Below are positions 25,446 to 38,105 of a stretch of DNA of 64,000 nt, one piece after another. The notes under the pieces were generated by a model, which saw only the letters and a list, made by a program, of their open reading frames with translations, was not told where the DNA came from and made no database searches. The number at the start of each line of letters is the position of its first letter. The stretch's first letter is position 1. Origin of the DNA: Nothopassalora personata (lineage: Eukaryota; Ascomycota; Dothideomycetes; Mycosphaerellales; Mycosphaerellaceae); assembly GCA_033816765.1 (NCBI GenBank), contig CM066297.1, positions 2,474,573 through 2,538,572 on the forward strand, given 5' to 3'. The position numbers and the translations under genes are program-made.

Positions 25446-25898
25446 CTACCTTGGGCTGGTAGCATCATCCAACCACTCCTGCAACTTCTTAATCGACCCG
25501 GACCTGTGCCGTCGATCACTGCTATGCCTCTCACAATGCTCAAACAAGCCACTCAGCCTTGGGAAGTCTCTCGTACAGCAGGGACACCAGAAAGGCCGTT
25601 CAACATGGGTCGGAAAGTCCATGCTGTCCTTCAGCAATTCCATCCTCGCCTCGGGATTAACGAAGTCCTTGTGGTACCGGCACTGGGCGGCGAGACTGTT
25701 GAGGGAGACGGTATCGAGGCCGGACATGCAAGTCATGGACTCCAAGTGGTAGATCATGTCCGCGTAGGTGTTGAAGTTGAGGTCGCAGCCGAGGCAGGGG
25801 ACTTCAGGTCTCTTGTGGCGGCTGCTGCTGCTGGCATTGCTCTGCTTTCGGGAGCGGGACCTGTAGAGGCTTGGGTGTGTTGCTGCGACCAGCGCCAT
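25446..25898 (-). CDS. Small C2H2-type zinc-binding protein
   Basis: Single-exon protein of 150 aa, unnamed. Two Cys/His clusters are visible. The first is VPCLGCDLNFNTYADMIYHL (about 33-52) followed by ESMTC. The second is FWCPCCTRDFPRLSGLFEHC (about 103-122) followed by ERH. The spacing fits fungal C2H2-like fingers that begin with closely spaced cysteines. The N-terminus is basic and Ser-rich (SRSRKQSNASSSSRHKR). It may bind nucleic acid, but two fingers alone do not prove this. The real ATG is at 25898 and the stop at 25446; no intron is needed. Confidence 0.72.
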   Translation of the reverse strand: MALVAATHPSLYRSRSRKQSNASSSSRHKRPEVPCLGCDLNFNTYADMIYHLESMTCMSGLDTVSLNSLAAQCRYHKDFVNPEARMELLKDSMDFPTHVERPFWCPCCTRDFPRLSGLFEHCERHSSDRRHRSGSIKKLQEWLDDATSPR

Positions 25899-28074
25899 CT
25901 GGGGAGCATAAGTCGCTTGTGCTTCGAGGAAGACTGCTCATCAAAGCTAAACTCACTGTGGTGGATTGACTTTGTGCGAAAGTCTGCTGAAGCTAATTCT
26001 TCTCTGTAGTAGTCTTCGATCCAGCCGAAGATGCACTGGTCCCGTCAAGGGCAATCGAAAACGTGCAGGAGATGGGATTGTGGTCAGGAGTGTCTCAATT
26101 TGGATTTTATTGCATGACGACCAAATGCGCCATGAAGTGTTGCTGATTGGTATAGTTGCTTCAGTCGAGGTACATTCGGCATATGAGAAGTAGGTGTGGA
26201 GTATGGAGTATCTTAACGTCAAACGTATGGCGTTTAAGAAAGGTATGTGACGAGGGCCGACTTAAGAGAAAAGGGAGAAGTGCGGGTGTTGCCTGAAACG
26301 ACTTCGATACAAAGGTGACGGTGACAACCATCTAGCGGTTGCTATGGTAGGCGCAGTCGCATGGTATGACAGGAGGAAACCTAGCCCGGAGAAATTGCGA
26401 AGGTCACGCGACATGGACAAGTGGCTGATGACGGACAGCAGGTTTATTCTCAAGCCTCAGGGGCTCTGCGGAAAGTCGGGTTGTGCCGAGCCACTGTCGT
26501 CAGGATAGCAAGGTCAGCTTTTGTAACCTTCACAGTATTCTGCTGTGTCAGCCACAGTCACATTCGTGACGGGCTGGGATGGCTGGACGAAAAGCATACC
26601 ACGTGACGTCTCGTCTCCAGGCTCTAAAACAGCCAGAAACAGGTTCCCTTCCTTGGAGTAAGATTACGAGCAAGACGAGGCGGATGGTAAGTCAGCTGAC
26701 CTGCTAGTCAACGGCAGGACTCGACTCGTATTAATCTTGTTCTCCCCCTGCCAAGTCGTCTCAGCAGCAACGCTTATTAAGTCGTCTCAGTGGCAACGCT
26801 CAGTAGGCTCGGGGACATATAGGACCCTCCCGGCAGTGCCAGCCTCCTCTCTGCCCATCGGGGCTGGGCAGCGTGCAACATGCGGAATGTTTTGAGAGCT
26901 GCCTACTCGGACTATGCCGGTTATCTTGGTCATACCCGTCCAGTCTTATCACAGCGGCATACCAGCGTTCATCAGACATGTAACATCTCCAGGTTCCCTT
27001 CGTCCAACATCACACTCCGGCAGCCGCCAATTCGCCCGGTCCAGAATTGCCAGCTCTTTTCTGCTGCGCAAAATGGCGGTGTTCGTATCGTAAGCAGAGT
27101 GATGTTAATATCAACATGGTCCGGACAGATCCCTCCCCAGTAAGCAGGCCTGCGGCGGGTGAAAGGTCGGCCGACGGCACTCGCTTTCACACCGAGATGC
27201 GATGTTCAGGTACACTCGACAGGAGTAGCATTGCTTCGCACACAGCCCGTTGGCGGGGTGGTTGTGTCCGCAAGAGCGTCGTTGATGTCACGCATCGTGG
27301 CACTTCTGCAGCCATCTTTTCAGATCACTCGAACGGGTGGCCATCTTCGTCTTCATCACATCTCAAGGGCCAGATGTGTCGAGATAGCGGTAACAGGTTC
27401 TTGACGCCCCTGCCACAGGTCGGGCGTTTCTGAGGCGACTTTGTTTGATTTCGGTTACTGGGTATGTACCTCTGAGGTCCAGAAAGTCATCCAGTCAAGC
27501 TTCCTACAATTACTGCCACCACTGGTAACACCTCGCAGCGCTTCTACTGTTGCCCTCGGCATCATTTGTAACAGGACAAATTCCTGAGTCGAGGAGACTG
27601 AGCATGTCTGCGTAGATGCGGACGTCTACGTGCAGCCGCGGCATGTCAGAAGGCGCGCCGAGCCCTCCCTCCTGGTCCTGTTAGACAGTCTGGTGTCAGC
27701 AAAGTTGCGTGAAGTTCGCTGGATGGCGCATGAGATCCATCAGGCGAATCAGGCGAAAATATATCACGCCATAGTGTGTATGTAAGAAGTCGAACGCTCA
27801 CGTTGTGATGTCTTCAGGTGCTCTTTCGTTCCTGCCGTCTTCTTGCCTTCCAAATTTGCTGGCATGCAGCACCAACGGCTTTTGCAACCCTTCAACAACG
27901 ACCACGACAGCAGACGATGCTGACGGTAGTCTAGCGCTTTGGACGACAGATGATCATGGTGATCTGATGTCGGTTCTGTTGTTCCAGTAAGCCTGTCTGT
28001 CGCCATCAGCACGATACTGTCCGACGAAGTAGACCGACTACCACCATGTCGCTGTTCATCACGGGCAGATATCG
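25899..28074. other. Intergenic region without recognised genes
   Basis: 2.2 kb in which I see only short, unrelated open frames on both strands and no domain-like sequence. Confidence 0.45.
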
Positions 28075-28413
28075 TTATATTCCTTGATCATATGAGAAAC
28101 GGTGTCGACGATACGCTCTGGCGGGGTCGCAAGGGGGGTATCTAAGGAATACCTTGCGATCACACTCCGAAGCAGTTTCACGTTTCCCTTGATGGCAGGC
28201 ATTCGGTGAGCTCAACATCGGCTCCACGACAGCAAGGGCATTGTTTCGCAACCTCTCTGCAATGCGCGCGCAGGTGCATCGCTCGATCGCATGATGCACA
28301 CTGCACACCGACACTCTGGTCATCGAAGGAAACAGCCTCCGGCAAGTCGCGCAGAACATCACGAAGTCCACGAGACTCGGGCGCTCAGGACATTGCATCA
28401 TCCATGTGGACAT
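28075..28413 (-). CDS. Hypothetical small Cys-rich protein
   Basis: 112 codons from a genuine ATG. The first ~75 residues look coding: G/C-rich third positions and ordered cysteines (FCATCRRLFPSM, VCSVHH, ERCTCARI, SSPNAC). The C-terminal part is less convincing, and an intron with donor aagGTATTC near 28165 is possible. It resembles, in shape only, small fungal proteins with CxxC...CxxH...CxC patterns. I cannot name a family. Confidence 0.3.
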   Translation of the reverse strand: MSTWMMQCPERPSLVDFVMFCATCRRLFPSMTRVSVCSVHHAIERCTCARIAERLRNNALAVVEPMLSSPNACHQGKRETASECDRKVFLRYPPCDPARAYRRHRFSYDQGI

Positions 28414-28919
28414 GAGATGGAACGCGAAGTGCTCCTCAGCATATCACCGACGAGAATACCATCCGGCACTGTACAGTACTGTACCAATGGCTCGCTCACT
28501 CGTGGTCGGGCGAGATGGGCGAAGTCGCATCATCATCACCGCCACGCGAGAACGTCGTGTTACCGGGGACGTTGAGCTGGTGCCGTGCGAGCGTGCTTTT
28601 GCTGAATGGCCAAGAGTCTCGAAAGACGATTGCATGATGCAGGAGCGAGATTGAGTGCCGCATGCAAATCTACATGGCAAGTCGGCGGGGACCGTGAAGC
28701 GCTGGCTCACGACAGCAGGTGCTTTCGCCTATTCCCTCCCTGCCTGTGCTGGAGGTGTAATTACACGACATGATCGGGCAGCGCGGTCTTGCCGGATGTT
28801 TCGAGCGCTGTTCTTCGTCGGGCCGAACACCATGTCGATGGAGGGAGGGGCTGTTGTGGCAGGAGCGCAGTGGGGGTGCGGGTTGCTCTCTTGATGAATG
28901 TACGTACGTACCATCGGAG

Positions 28920-28932
28920 AAGATAAGATAAG
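28920..28932 (+). promoter_or_regulatory. Tandem GATA sites
   Basis: AAGATAAGATAAG contains two overlapping HGATAR motifs, the binding site of fungal GATA factors such as AreA/NIT2. It lies about 770 bp upstream of an amino-acid permease, a typical nitrogen-regulated gene. Binding is inferred. Confidence 0.4.
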
Positions 28933-29160
28933 GCTGAAGGAAGGTGCTTTGGTTTGTCGCGAAAGGGTCGCGCTTGTTCATGGCGAAGGAAGATGGGACG
29001 CCACTAACCCGCAGCCTAACGACCAATCAATATGGTTGCTGTGACAAAGACCAACCACAATGTTAGCATCCCTGCAGAAACGCTGTGCCACTTGGCGGGT
29101 CGCGGCACACGCATGTCGATATCGATGCAGGAGGAGAACATGTTCCCTCTCGAGCAGCCG

Positions 29161-29202
29161 TGTCGTCAACGGTCGTCAACGGTCGTCAACGGTCGTCAAC
29201 GG
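29161..29202. repeat. Minisatellite, 10-bp unit x4
   Basis: Four perfect tandem copies of GGTCGTCAAC (first copy TGTCGTCAAC), followed by GG. Confidence 0.9.
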
Positions 29203-29560
29203 CAGTGTGCATAGACGAACATGATCAAGGTTCAAGGAAAGGCAACGCTAAGGCTACAGGAGAATGAATGCTTCATGGGGGGGGGGGAGCATAGTCATCG
29301 GCAGCTAAGCTGCAGGTCGGTGGGTGATTCGGCGATGCGCTGCAGAGAGGCCTGCTCGGTTCCACAAGGCCAAGGTCGCTCGCTCTAGTCACCACTCACC
29401 ACTCGTCGTCCTCTGTAGCACACGAACACACCCCTGCGCCGATGCGCTCTTTCTCGCCGGGAGCTTCTGCTCTTTCAGCTTAGCGAACGAGATGCCCGCA
29501 TGGCACTCTGCCACCAATCGCTGAACCAGCCTGCCGTACTCCCTCGCACACCTGCTCTTA

Positions 29561-29587
29561 TACATAAGTCTTACTTGTACATAAGTC
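29561..29587 (+). promoter_or_regulatory. Direct repeat TACATAAGTC x2
   Basis: Two identical 10-mers start 17 bp apart, about 110-135 bp upstream of the permease ATG. The position fits a promoter element or TATA-like region; no factor can be named. Confidence 0.35.
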
Positions 29588-29694
29588 AAGGTGACGCTGC
29601 GTGCGTGCGTGCCGAGCCAGATCGAGCTCTCCAGCATTCCTACGTAGAACCATCAGACAGCTGATCCATACTCTCCATCGAGGTCGCAACAACC

Positions 29695-31518
29695 ATGGAG
29701 GACCTGGAAAAGGCCGCGAAAGCCGACTACTCGCCACAAAGCTCACCAACGCTTCCCGAATATGGCGAGAACATTGCACACAAAGGTACCTGGTCGAGTC
29801 GGATCGTCGACAGCTTCAAGCGTGATCCGAATGCACACGCAACACCCAAGGGAGCGATTGGCGCAGATGGGCGAGTTTTCGATGTTGAGGGAGCTGTCGC
29901 TGCGACTGCCAACTCGCCCCTACAGAGATCACTGAAGGGTCGCCATCTCCAAATGATTGCAATTGGTGGATCAATTGGAACTGGTCTCTTCGTCGGTTCG
30001 GGCTCAGCTCTTGCTCACGGTGGTCCTGCTTCGTTGCTGATCGCATATGGGGTCATCGGAATGATGTTGTATTGCACAGTGCATGCGCTGGGCGAGATGG
30101 CAGTCATCTTTCCGGTCGCCGGATCATTCTCAGCTTACTCGACCCGATTCCTGGACCCTGCTTGGGGGTTTGCCATGGGCTGGAAGTGAGTTTCCCATGC
30201 TCGTGCAACTAGTCGATAGAGAAATGCTGACATTGGAATTAGCTACGCAATGCAATGGCTCGCTGTCCTACCTCTCGAGATCGTCGCCGCCACACTCACC
30301 ATCGAATACTGGTCCGACGGCTCCATTAGCAACGACGCCTGGGTTGCCATCTTCCTGGTTCTGATCGTGGTAATCAACCTGTTCGGCGTCAAGGGGTACG
30401 GTGAAGCTGAGTTTGTCTTCGCAATCATCAAGGTTGTGGCCATCATCGGGTACATCATCCTCGGAATCATTCTCAATTGCGGCGGAGGTCCTGATGGCGG
30501 CTACATTGGAGGCAAGTATTGGCACAGTCCAGGCGCTTTCAACAACGGGTTCAAGGGTCTTTGCTCCGTCTTCGTCACGGCAGCCTTTGCCTTTGCCGGC
30601 ACAGAACTGGTCGGTCTTGCTGCTGCCGAGACTGAGAACCCGCGGAAGTCATTGCCCACAGCCATCAAGCAAGTGTTTTGGCGAATTCTACTCTTCTACA
30701 TCGTCTCGTTGACGATCGTCGGCCTTCTTGTGCCGTATGACAACGAGCAGTTGCTGAATGGTACCTCCAACGCAGACGCCAAAGCGTCGCCGTTCGTTAT
30801 CTCCATCAAAAACGCCGGCATCAGTGGTCTGCCGTCAGTCATGAACGTGGTCATCATGATTGCAGTGCTATCGGTCGGGAACTCCTCGATCTACGGTAGT
30901 TCGCGTACGCTGGCAGCTCTCGCGGATCAGAACCAAGCACCGAAGATTCTGGGATATATTGATCGCAAGGGCCGTCCAATTGTTGCCATTGGCCTTGCGT
31001 CCGTGCTTGGGCTTCTCGCCTTCTTCGCTGGTTCCTCCTTTCAGACCGACGCCTTCAACTGGATGCTGGCACTCTCGGGTCTGTCCTCGATCTTCACCTG
31101 GGGTAGTATCTGCCTTGCCCACATCCGCTTCCGAGCAGGCTGGAAGAAGCAGGGCCACAGCCTGGACGAGCTCGCGTTTCGCAGCCAGCCGGGTGTCATC
31201 GGATCTTGGATCGGCTTCATCCTCAACTGCTTGGTCCTCATCGCTCAGTTCTGGACTGGTGCCTGGCCTATAGGATATGCTAGCATGACTGCAGGTGAGC
31301 TGGTGGAGAACTTCTTCACGGCGTACCTTGCTGCACCGATTGTGATCCTCTTCTACGTTGTATACAAGGTCTGGAGGAAGACTCCGTTTGTGAGGAGCCA
31401 CAATATGAATCTGCATACTGGTGTGAGGGATTTGAATGTTGCGGAGCTCATTGAGGAGGAGCGGATAGAGAGGCAGAGCTGGTCGCCTTGGAAACGGTAC
31501 TATAAGCTCTTTTGCTAA
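29695..31518 (+). CDS. Amino-acid permease (yeast AAT family, APC superfamily)
   Basis: Proton-coupled amino-acid uptake across the plasma membrane. Exons 29695-30185 and 30243-31518 (57-bp intron, CTGAC branch) give 588 aa, normal for the family. The cytosolic N-terminus is ~85 residues. The first helix starts after LKGRHLQMIAIGGSIGTGLF, the APC substrate-binding glycine motif. Twelve hydrophobic segments follow, with PVAGSFSAYSTRFLDPAWGF and FAFAGTELVGLAAAETENPR typical of fungal amino-acid permeases (AGP1/GAP1/DIP5 type). The start is the ATG in acaaccATGG. Tandem GATA sites upstream fit nitrogen control. Specificity cannot be told from sequence alone. Confidence 0.94.
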
Positions 31519-31835
31519 GTTGGAAAGCGTTTGACGCATGATGAAGTAGATGAATGCATAAGCATAATTATCGAGCGTACTTGCATCCCAGACAGCAGTC
31601 TCGTACACGACTCTCTCGTGATGCTACTATCTGCACACAGATGTGACCCGGCAATACCTCGGGGACAAGAGGCGACAATCTCGTGCCTTTCAAAACAGGT
31701 ACGCGCCTGCGACCTTGCGCTACAAATGACGTCTAAGTGACATGTCACCATCAACAATGTTGAATCGCGGACGTTTGCGGATATTGTCATTCGAAGGAGA
31801 GACCATTCCACACACAATCGATATGCGCCAGGGTG
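31519..31835. other. Intergenic between permease and DUF3292-like gene
   Basis: 317 bp containing the permease 3' flank and the next promoter. An ATG at 31823, out of frame with the next gene, opens a short upstream frame (ending at TGA near 31874) that overlaps its start. Confidence 0.5.
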
Positions 31836-33788
31836 ATGAACAAGCTACGTCAAGTTCGCGATCGAGGCCACCGTGAGGGTGAGCATGCTGGAGTGGGAGT
31901 GTCACCAATCTTAGACCACAATGTCGTATTCAACGCCGACGTTGTACCAGAAAGCCTAGAGGGCGTTCAAGGACCAACCAGGAAGGAGAAATGGAAGAAT
32001 AAGGTCGACATTATGAAGCATGCCATCGCGCATCCTCATCAGTCCATCAAGCAAAATCAACAAAAGGCGTCGGTCAAGGGCCTCACTCTAAGCGAGCGAC
32101 CATGGCTCCACGACCAGGCAATGGACGATGAGCAGGTATGGGAGGCACACGACCGGCTACGTGTGGCGAAGGAACAGCACAAACAGCACCCAGAGGAGAC
32201 CCTTCTCGGCACCCAGGTCCGCAATGCCGAACAGCATGTGCAGAGGTTAGAAGCGGATCGCGAACAGATGGAGGTTGCGTGGCACATGGGCCGGTACGTG
32301 CACCGAGCTCGGGCAGTGCAATATGGCCTGGAGTATCCCAAAGCCACCTCTGAGCGATACAGCAGACTCGATCCTGTGTCACGAGGGAAGCAGTTCCTAT
32401 GGATGAAGTGGATTGGGCATCTCATATTGTATGGCTTCCAAGATGCGGTGGTGAACTACATCGATCCAAGCAACGAAGTGCCTTATGATCGGGAAGTGCT
32501 TCTGACAGTCATCGAGCGCCTTCTCATCACGACGCATACGTACCAGCATTGGTGGATGCGTGTTCGACACGTCTATCGATGGGAGGATCCAAAGCTTACT
32601 TCGAAATGGCTGGCGTTGTACCTCATTTTGTGGTATACCAACTACTGCATGACCGGCTTCTGGGTGTACTTGCTCTACTCCATGTGGTCGAATCGCAACG
32701 GCCAGGTCACCCGAGGCTGGATGCACAACTCCAACACCAGAGCGACCGACACCAAAAATACAGGAGCTATGATATCGGAAATGATCGTCCGCCACGGCCC
32801 CGACTCATGGTTTGAACCCTTTCTCGATGAGTTCGGACCTTGGTTACAGGAGCAGTTCTTTGATCTGGCCCAGTTCCTTGAGATTATGGACTCGTTCTAC
32901 CAGTGGCGGAACGTCAACGCCAACTATGCTACAAGCTTTGCGTACGTCTGTCTGATTCTGGTCAGTGCTCTGCCGGATTATAGGTGCAGTATCAAGGTCT
33001 TTTGGATGGCGGTCGGGGTTTTCTTCTTCATGACGAGACCAGTCGCGAGCTTGTATCCGCGCTTCAGGCATGTGGTTGACCCGACAAGGTGGATGTTTTG
33101 GCATCAGCATACATTGTGTAAGTCATCTGGACGATGCTCCTCTGTAAGTATGAGCTAATGTGGTGCAGCGGAATACTGCTTCGGGTACCTGAAAGAACAT
33201 GCTCAGAAGGCATTACAGAAGTACTCAAAGGATAATCCACCAGGAGAGGGCGACAGCTTCAGTAGCCTCGACACGACCGAGGACGAGAACGAATTCTACT
33301 TCGACTGCGAGTCGACTCTGCCAACACTGCCCATCTCGAGTCAGTACCCCCCGGAACCATCCATCCTCACAGCTCACGCCCACTGGTCATCCCGACGCGG
33401 CACTATCGAACTCACCCAGTCCTCACTCCGCTTCGCCACCCACGGCGGCCGCATCGACATCGTCTGGTGTCGTCCCTTGGCCCACATTCTGGAAGTATCC
33501 AAACTCACCATTCCTCTAACATCTCTCCCGCCAGAGGCTCTGCCTGGCATCACGAAGCTCACGAATAACACTTCGGCGCTGGAAATCTTCTGGCTCAAGC
33601 CTGAGAGTGCAGCCTTGCTGAGAACGACCGAGGAGCATCCCGACCCTCGGGATATCTGCGAGGCAGAGACGGTCTATGCCATGGAGAAGGACGCTCGAAA
33701 TCAGATGTTTAATGCGATTTTGGGTATTAGCGGGAAGACGTGGATGGAGTTGCAGCCTAGGGCTACGGCGCAGACTAGGTCAAATTAA
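31836..33788 (+). CDS. DUF3292-like fungal membrane protein
   Basis: Exons 31836-33117 and 33169-33788 (51-bp intron) give 633 aa. The layout fits the fungal DUF3292 family of unknown function. It has a soluble N-terminus with a Gln/Glu/Lys-rich helical stretch (about 100-150), membrane segments around WLALYLILWYTNYCMTGFWV and in VFWMAVGVFFFMTRP, and a soluble C-terminus. The C-terminal block (HAHWSSRRGTIELTQSSLRF, then IDIVWCRPLAHILEVSKL) looks like a GRAM/PH-type fold, suggesting contact with membranes. The GTG at 31833 precedes the ATG at 31836, which I use as the start. No function is proposed. Confidence 0.75.
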
Positions 33789-34540
33789 GGTGAGACGCCA
33801 CATCGTGATCGACGACGTGAAGGCTCAGGATCAAGTCAAGTCAGTCTATGGTCACTGCTAGTCGATTATAGCGGGGGTGAACTCGTTGCTAAGACAGTCA
33901 TGGAAGAAGAGGACTCCGTCCAGGCCGACGGTCAAAACACGGCGTACCTGAGCAAGATTCCCACCTCACACCTCGAGACCCACAACCTTCAAATCCCTAT
34001 ACCCAAACGTACAGCGGGAGACGGCACTTTCACCCTCTCCTATTGCCTCCGCCGTTGTTGGTAGGGACTATGGCTGTGGCAGCGGCTGCTGTGAAAGACA
34101 ACCTGGCCGGCTGCCACCACCAGCACCACACAAGCCCGTTCCGTTATTGTGGAGAGAAAGAAGTTTGGTCTCAAAAAGGAAATTTCTGCACCCATCGTGC
34201 CTGTGTACTTGCTACGGTGGGTGGGAGGCCACATTGCCGATAAAGAAGACCTGGAGCTCCGACGATAAAGCCGTCGAGTGCCGAAGTTGGGTAGGGATGT
34301 GTTGAGCTTGTGAATATGTAGTAGAATCGATTCGATGGCACCTACAAGAGGATCGATAGTCAAAACGTCCCATTCTCTGTGAGACAATGGCCGATGCGGA
34401 CGGACTTCCTTTAGTGCCCGTGGTCTACGGTCCAAGTGTCATCCAGAAGTGACTCTGCATTCTGCACCGTCGTTCTTGCTCCGGATAGAGAACCACTTCA
34501 GTGACTCTCCCGTACTGAGCTCCCCGAACCGAGCCCGCAT

Positions 34541-34599
<59 letters not shown>

Positions 34600-37500
34600 C
34601 ATGGCGTTGCTGCCTGCCACGTGGGCGCCGGCCGTCATGCGTTAGTGCGCCACGAGATGTCGCGAATCAGGATCTCCCGGGCAGCGTGGGAAGTACTGTA
34701 TGCACGAGACACGCAATATGCAGCGTGGAAGATAACTTGTGCTAGTTGCGAGACCCTGAGAGCCAGTCGGACGTTGTTGCGAAAGATTTGGGGGGCGGGC
34801 ATGTGCTTGCTGCACGGGTCTTGGCGGGATCGTGAAGGGGGACACACGATCGTGATGGTGCTCCTGTGGCGTAGTGCACGATCGCGCGGCCTTCCATTAG
34901 TGGATGTACTGTACTGTATTGGATGCTGCCTTGGCCATGTCGTATATCGGGAAGGGGCTGCTTTGCGTGCTGGAGGAGTCGTGGGGACATCGGGGAGATA
35001 CAGTACTCTATGTCGGAGGAACTGTGCATGTAGCAGTGAGAAGCATACGCACCGGGGTCTTTGACCCAGAAGACCGGCGGGAGAATCTCTTTAGGTGACA
35101 TTGAAAGCTGGGTTAACACATCGACTACAGAACCATAAAAAATGCTTGCACAGAGGTCGAGCACGTGAGAGTACCGATCGGTACCTCTGTACGATCGACC
35201 AACCGAGGAATGTCGTCTTCCCTTAGTGGTGCGACCCGACGGACCACTCGTTGCAGCTGTTCAGCTGAATGAGCAGCCTGACACACAGACGCTGCTTACC
35301 CTGGTGCTGCTTGTGACCAACCGAATCAATGTCTTTCGATTTCAGTGTGGTACGGGTATGCGACCTTGACCTAGCGTGCGTGGTGATAGCTCCTGTAGTT
35401 GTTTTGAGGGATGATCAAAGTGGCAAGCCCATTTCACCCTACAACGTCAAACAAATTTAGCACAATAGAGCGGGGGCTTTGCAATTACGCCAGTGCTTTC
35501 ATTTTCGCATATTCTAGTGGAATTCGCCCAACCGCGTGGGTGGTTCTTGTGGCTCACCTTTCTGTTGTATAACGACGACGAGACATAGCGCCGCATCTCC
35601 CATATCCAATGAATTGTGGACACAGATCCGACGGGCGAACGTTCCTTGGCTAGAGAGGCGCAACCTGGATCCCATTCGCTAATACGAGAGCGAGTGTGGT
35701 CGTACAGAGCCCGCAGTGATTCTCGTAGCTCCACCAAAGGTGGAATTTGCCAGCGCACACCCTAGGGTACCTTGTCCAATCAGCTGCGACCTGTCACAAA
35801 TTGAGGGTCACCAGTTTGACGCACGGGCAGAACACCGAGTATCACAGGCGTGTGCACTTGTCGCAGATCTCGATGGACGACCAGACCCAGGCTCCCACTT
35901 ACCATCTAGCCATCGTTCAGCCTGTCAGGATCATGACCAGTGGCGCAGTCAGACAGTAGCATCCGCATACAGCTGCAGTGCCGCGCAGGTGGTCAGTCTG
36001 TGTACGAATAACTTAGCTCAATCGCTGTTTCAGCCAGAGAAAATGCTTCGTCACATCCACATCCGGCCCTGCTTTCCTTCTCAACTGCTCACTTCTGACC
36101 ATCTTCTATGATATGATGGACAGACCGTAACAACCAGTCCTTCTGCCATCGTGGCCGGAATTCCTTCGACGAACACCGGCGTTCGAGTGGCTTGGTGAGG
36201 GATCATTCCTCAGCGAGGGAGAACGTATGCCCCCAAAACTTTCGCGTCAAATCTAGCTGGAATCGGAGTCCTGCTTAGCAGGAGGCCCTCATGCGTGTTC
36301 ACGTACGCTGAATGGGGTAGGATCGCATCCGACCGAACAAGAATTCTGGTCAGCTGCTTGCTTGATCAAAGGACCATTCCTTTAGCGCACGAGAATAGAG
36401 ATAGATCCATGGAGCGGATGTCCTGCACTCCTACGTATCACGCGAGACTAGGAAGATTTCCTAGCTACCATACGAAAAGCTTTCATCACCACCCTTCGCA
36501 GTAGGGAGTCGATCGTCGTTCTCGTGCAGCATGTATACCTCTCCACAAGGCTGTACCTGGCGGCGATCCACAAACTGCTATGCTCGGTCTTCTGGGAAAC
36601 ATCCCTTGGCGTCTCCGGTGTCTCGAGCACACATCGTTCAGTGTAAGGTTATGGCTGCGGCACGGAGAGGTCGCAGTGGTGCATCGCTGGTACACGTGGC
36701 GTGGGTGGTGTCGTGGTGGAGTGTTGGTGGCTGTCAGAAAACGTACGGGCCTTAGCTTGTGGGAGTGCTGAACCAATGGAGGTTGCTCGATCTCACTCTC
36801 GTGTGTACCACCACACTGATCTTCATCTGTAATGGGGGTCTCTTCTTAGCTGCCATACTCTGCAAACCACGCATTTTGTTGACTGACAACCAGGCTCGGT
36901 GAGCGAGCCAGGCGCCTGACGTGATGCCGTTCAGAAGCTGCACAGCAAACCCCAGTACTGCCGGCGGAAGCATTCGAGCAACATTCATTCGTCTGTTTCC
37001 CCAGCAAGAGACAGACTTCCATCAGCGTGTGCAACCTGTCCAGCGACTCGATTCTCACATCTCCTGATGCTTCCCTGTGGACGGGATCTGCCTTCTGCGA
37101 GTACGGAGCATACTACCCACCACCAAGAGGGTGAGATGGGCCTTCAGCTGGCCAAAGAGGTCCAGATCCAGGACCAGTGTCGTATGACAAGGTCTCACTC
37201 CGATCAAAGCGTGTGACATTAGCTGGTATTTTTCCAACCAGTGTTGCAAACTTTCCTTAGCTGCGCAACGATGTTCTCAGATCATCTGCCGCCATCCAAC
37301 CGCACGAGAGGACATTTCGGTTAGAGCCGTGAGAAGTGTGTATGTACAGTCGCGACACCTTCGCGACCTGTGAAGGGTCTTACGATGCTGCCACGCGTGC
37401 GATGGACATTGATTAGCTGCCACACCGGAACGTCCCCATCGCCAATCCTCAATCACAAGGCTGTAGCACAGCCAGCTCTTGCTTGGGACGGAGCAATTGT

Positions 37501-38105
37501 CGGGGCCACCTTGAACTTGCCCGCGGCAACACAGGCAACACAGAGATTCCTCAGCTCTCCTGTGTCATCTCTGCCACTCGTCGCACTTCACTTCTTACGC
37601 AATCAAAGTTACATCCCCGACTCAAGACTCCCTCACTAGCTGTCACCGTCCATTCAACGCTCGGTCCGCGAGTCGCTGCACAGTCATTGTTCACCGCATG
37701 AATGCATCACACACGCAACTCCCGAACTCTTCGGCAAAGGATTGTCCTGTAGGCTTCCACTAGCGGCGTCCTGATTACCTCATTGATGTATGGAATGTAC
37801 GACTTGGTGGCGTTTGTCGTTCTGCGGACTTCCGTTAGAGTCCTGGGATGTGGTGTAATGCTGGAGACGGAGGACTGACTTGTGGCACTTGGAATGACCT
37901 CGGGATGCACGAGCGGTGATCGTGAGTCGGGTCTTGTGCGGCTTGCGGCACAACTATGGCTTCGGTATATGCGGCCTCCCGTCAGTGGCCGTGTAGGCGA
38001 TGGCCAGAAGATGCATGTGGATCGAGGGCCAATGTCATAGAAGCCTTAAGAGGACCTGTAGGAGGATGTGACATTTCATCTGTCGATCTCATACGCAGGA
38101 TGGTC
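33789..38105. other. 4.3-kb gene-poor interval
   Basis: No gene recognised on either strand. It contains a CAAG microsatellite at 34543-34599. Open frames of up to 140 codons occur but read as random sequence. The gap lies between 3' ends of the DUF3292-like gene and TRM61. Confidence 0.5.
34543..34599. repeat. (CAAG)n microsatellite, about 14 copies
   Basis: A perfect tetranucleotide array of 57 nt within the gene-poor interval. Confidence 0.95.

Larger units (their letters stand above)
28414..29694. other. Intergenic, amino-acid permease promoter
   Basis: 1.28 kb upstream of the permease. It holds tandem GATA sites at 28920-28932, four direct copies of a 10-bp unit at 29161-29202, a poly-G tract near 29278 and a 10-bp direct repeat (29561-29570 and 29578-29587). 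Confidence 0.6.

Noticed and set aside
29158..29203. Short direct repeats as a CRISPR-like array
   Set aside because: The 10-bp units are contiguous without spacers, and the organism is a eukaryote.
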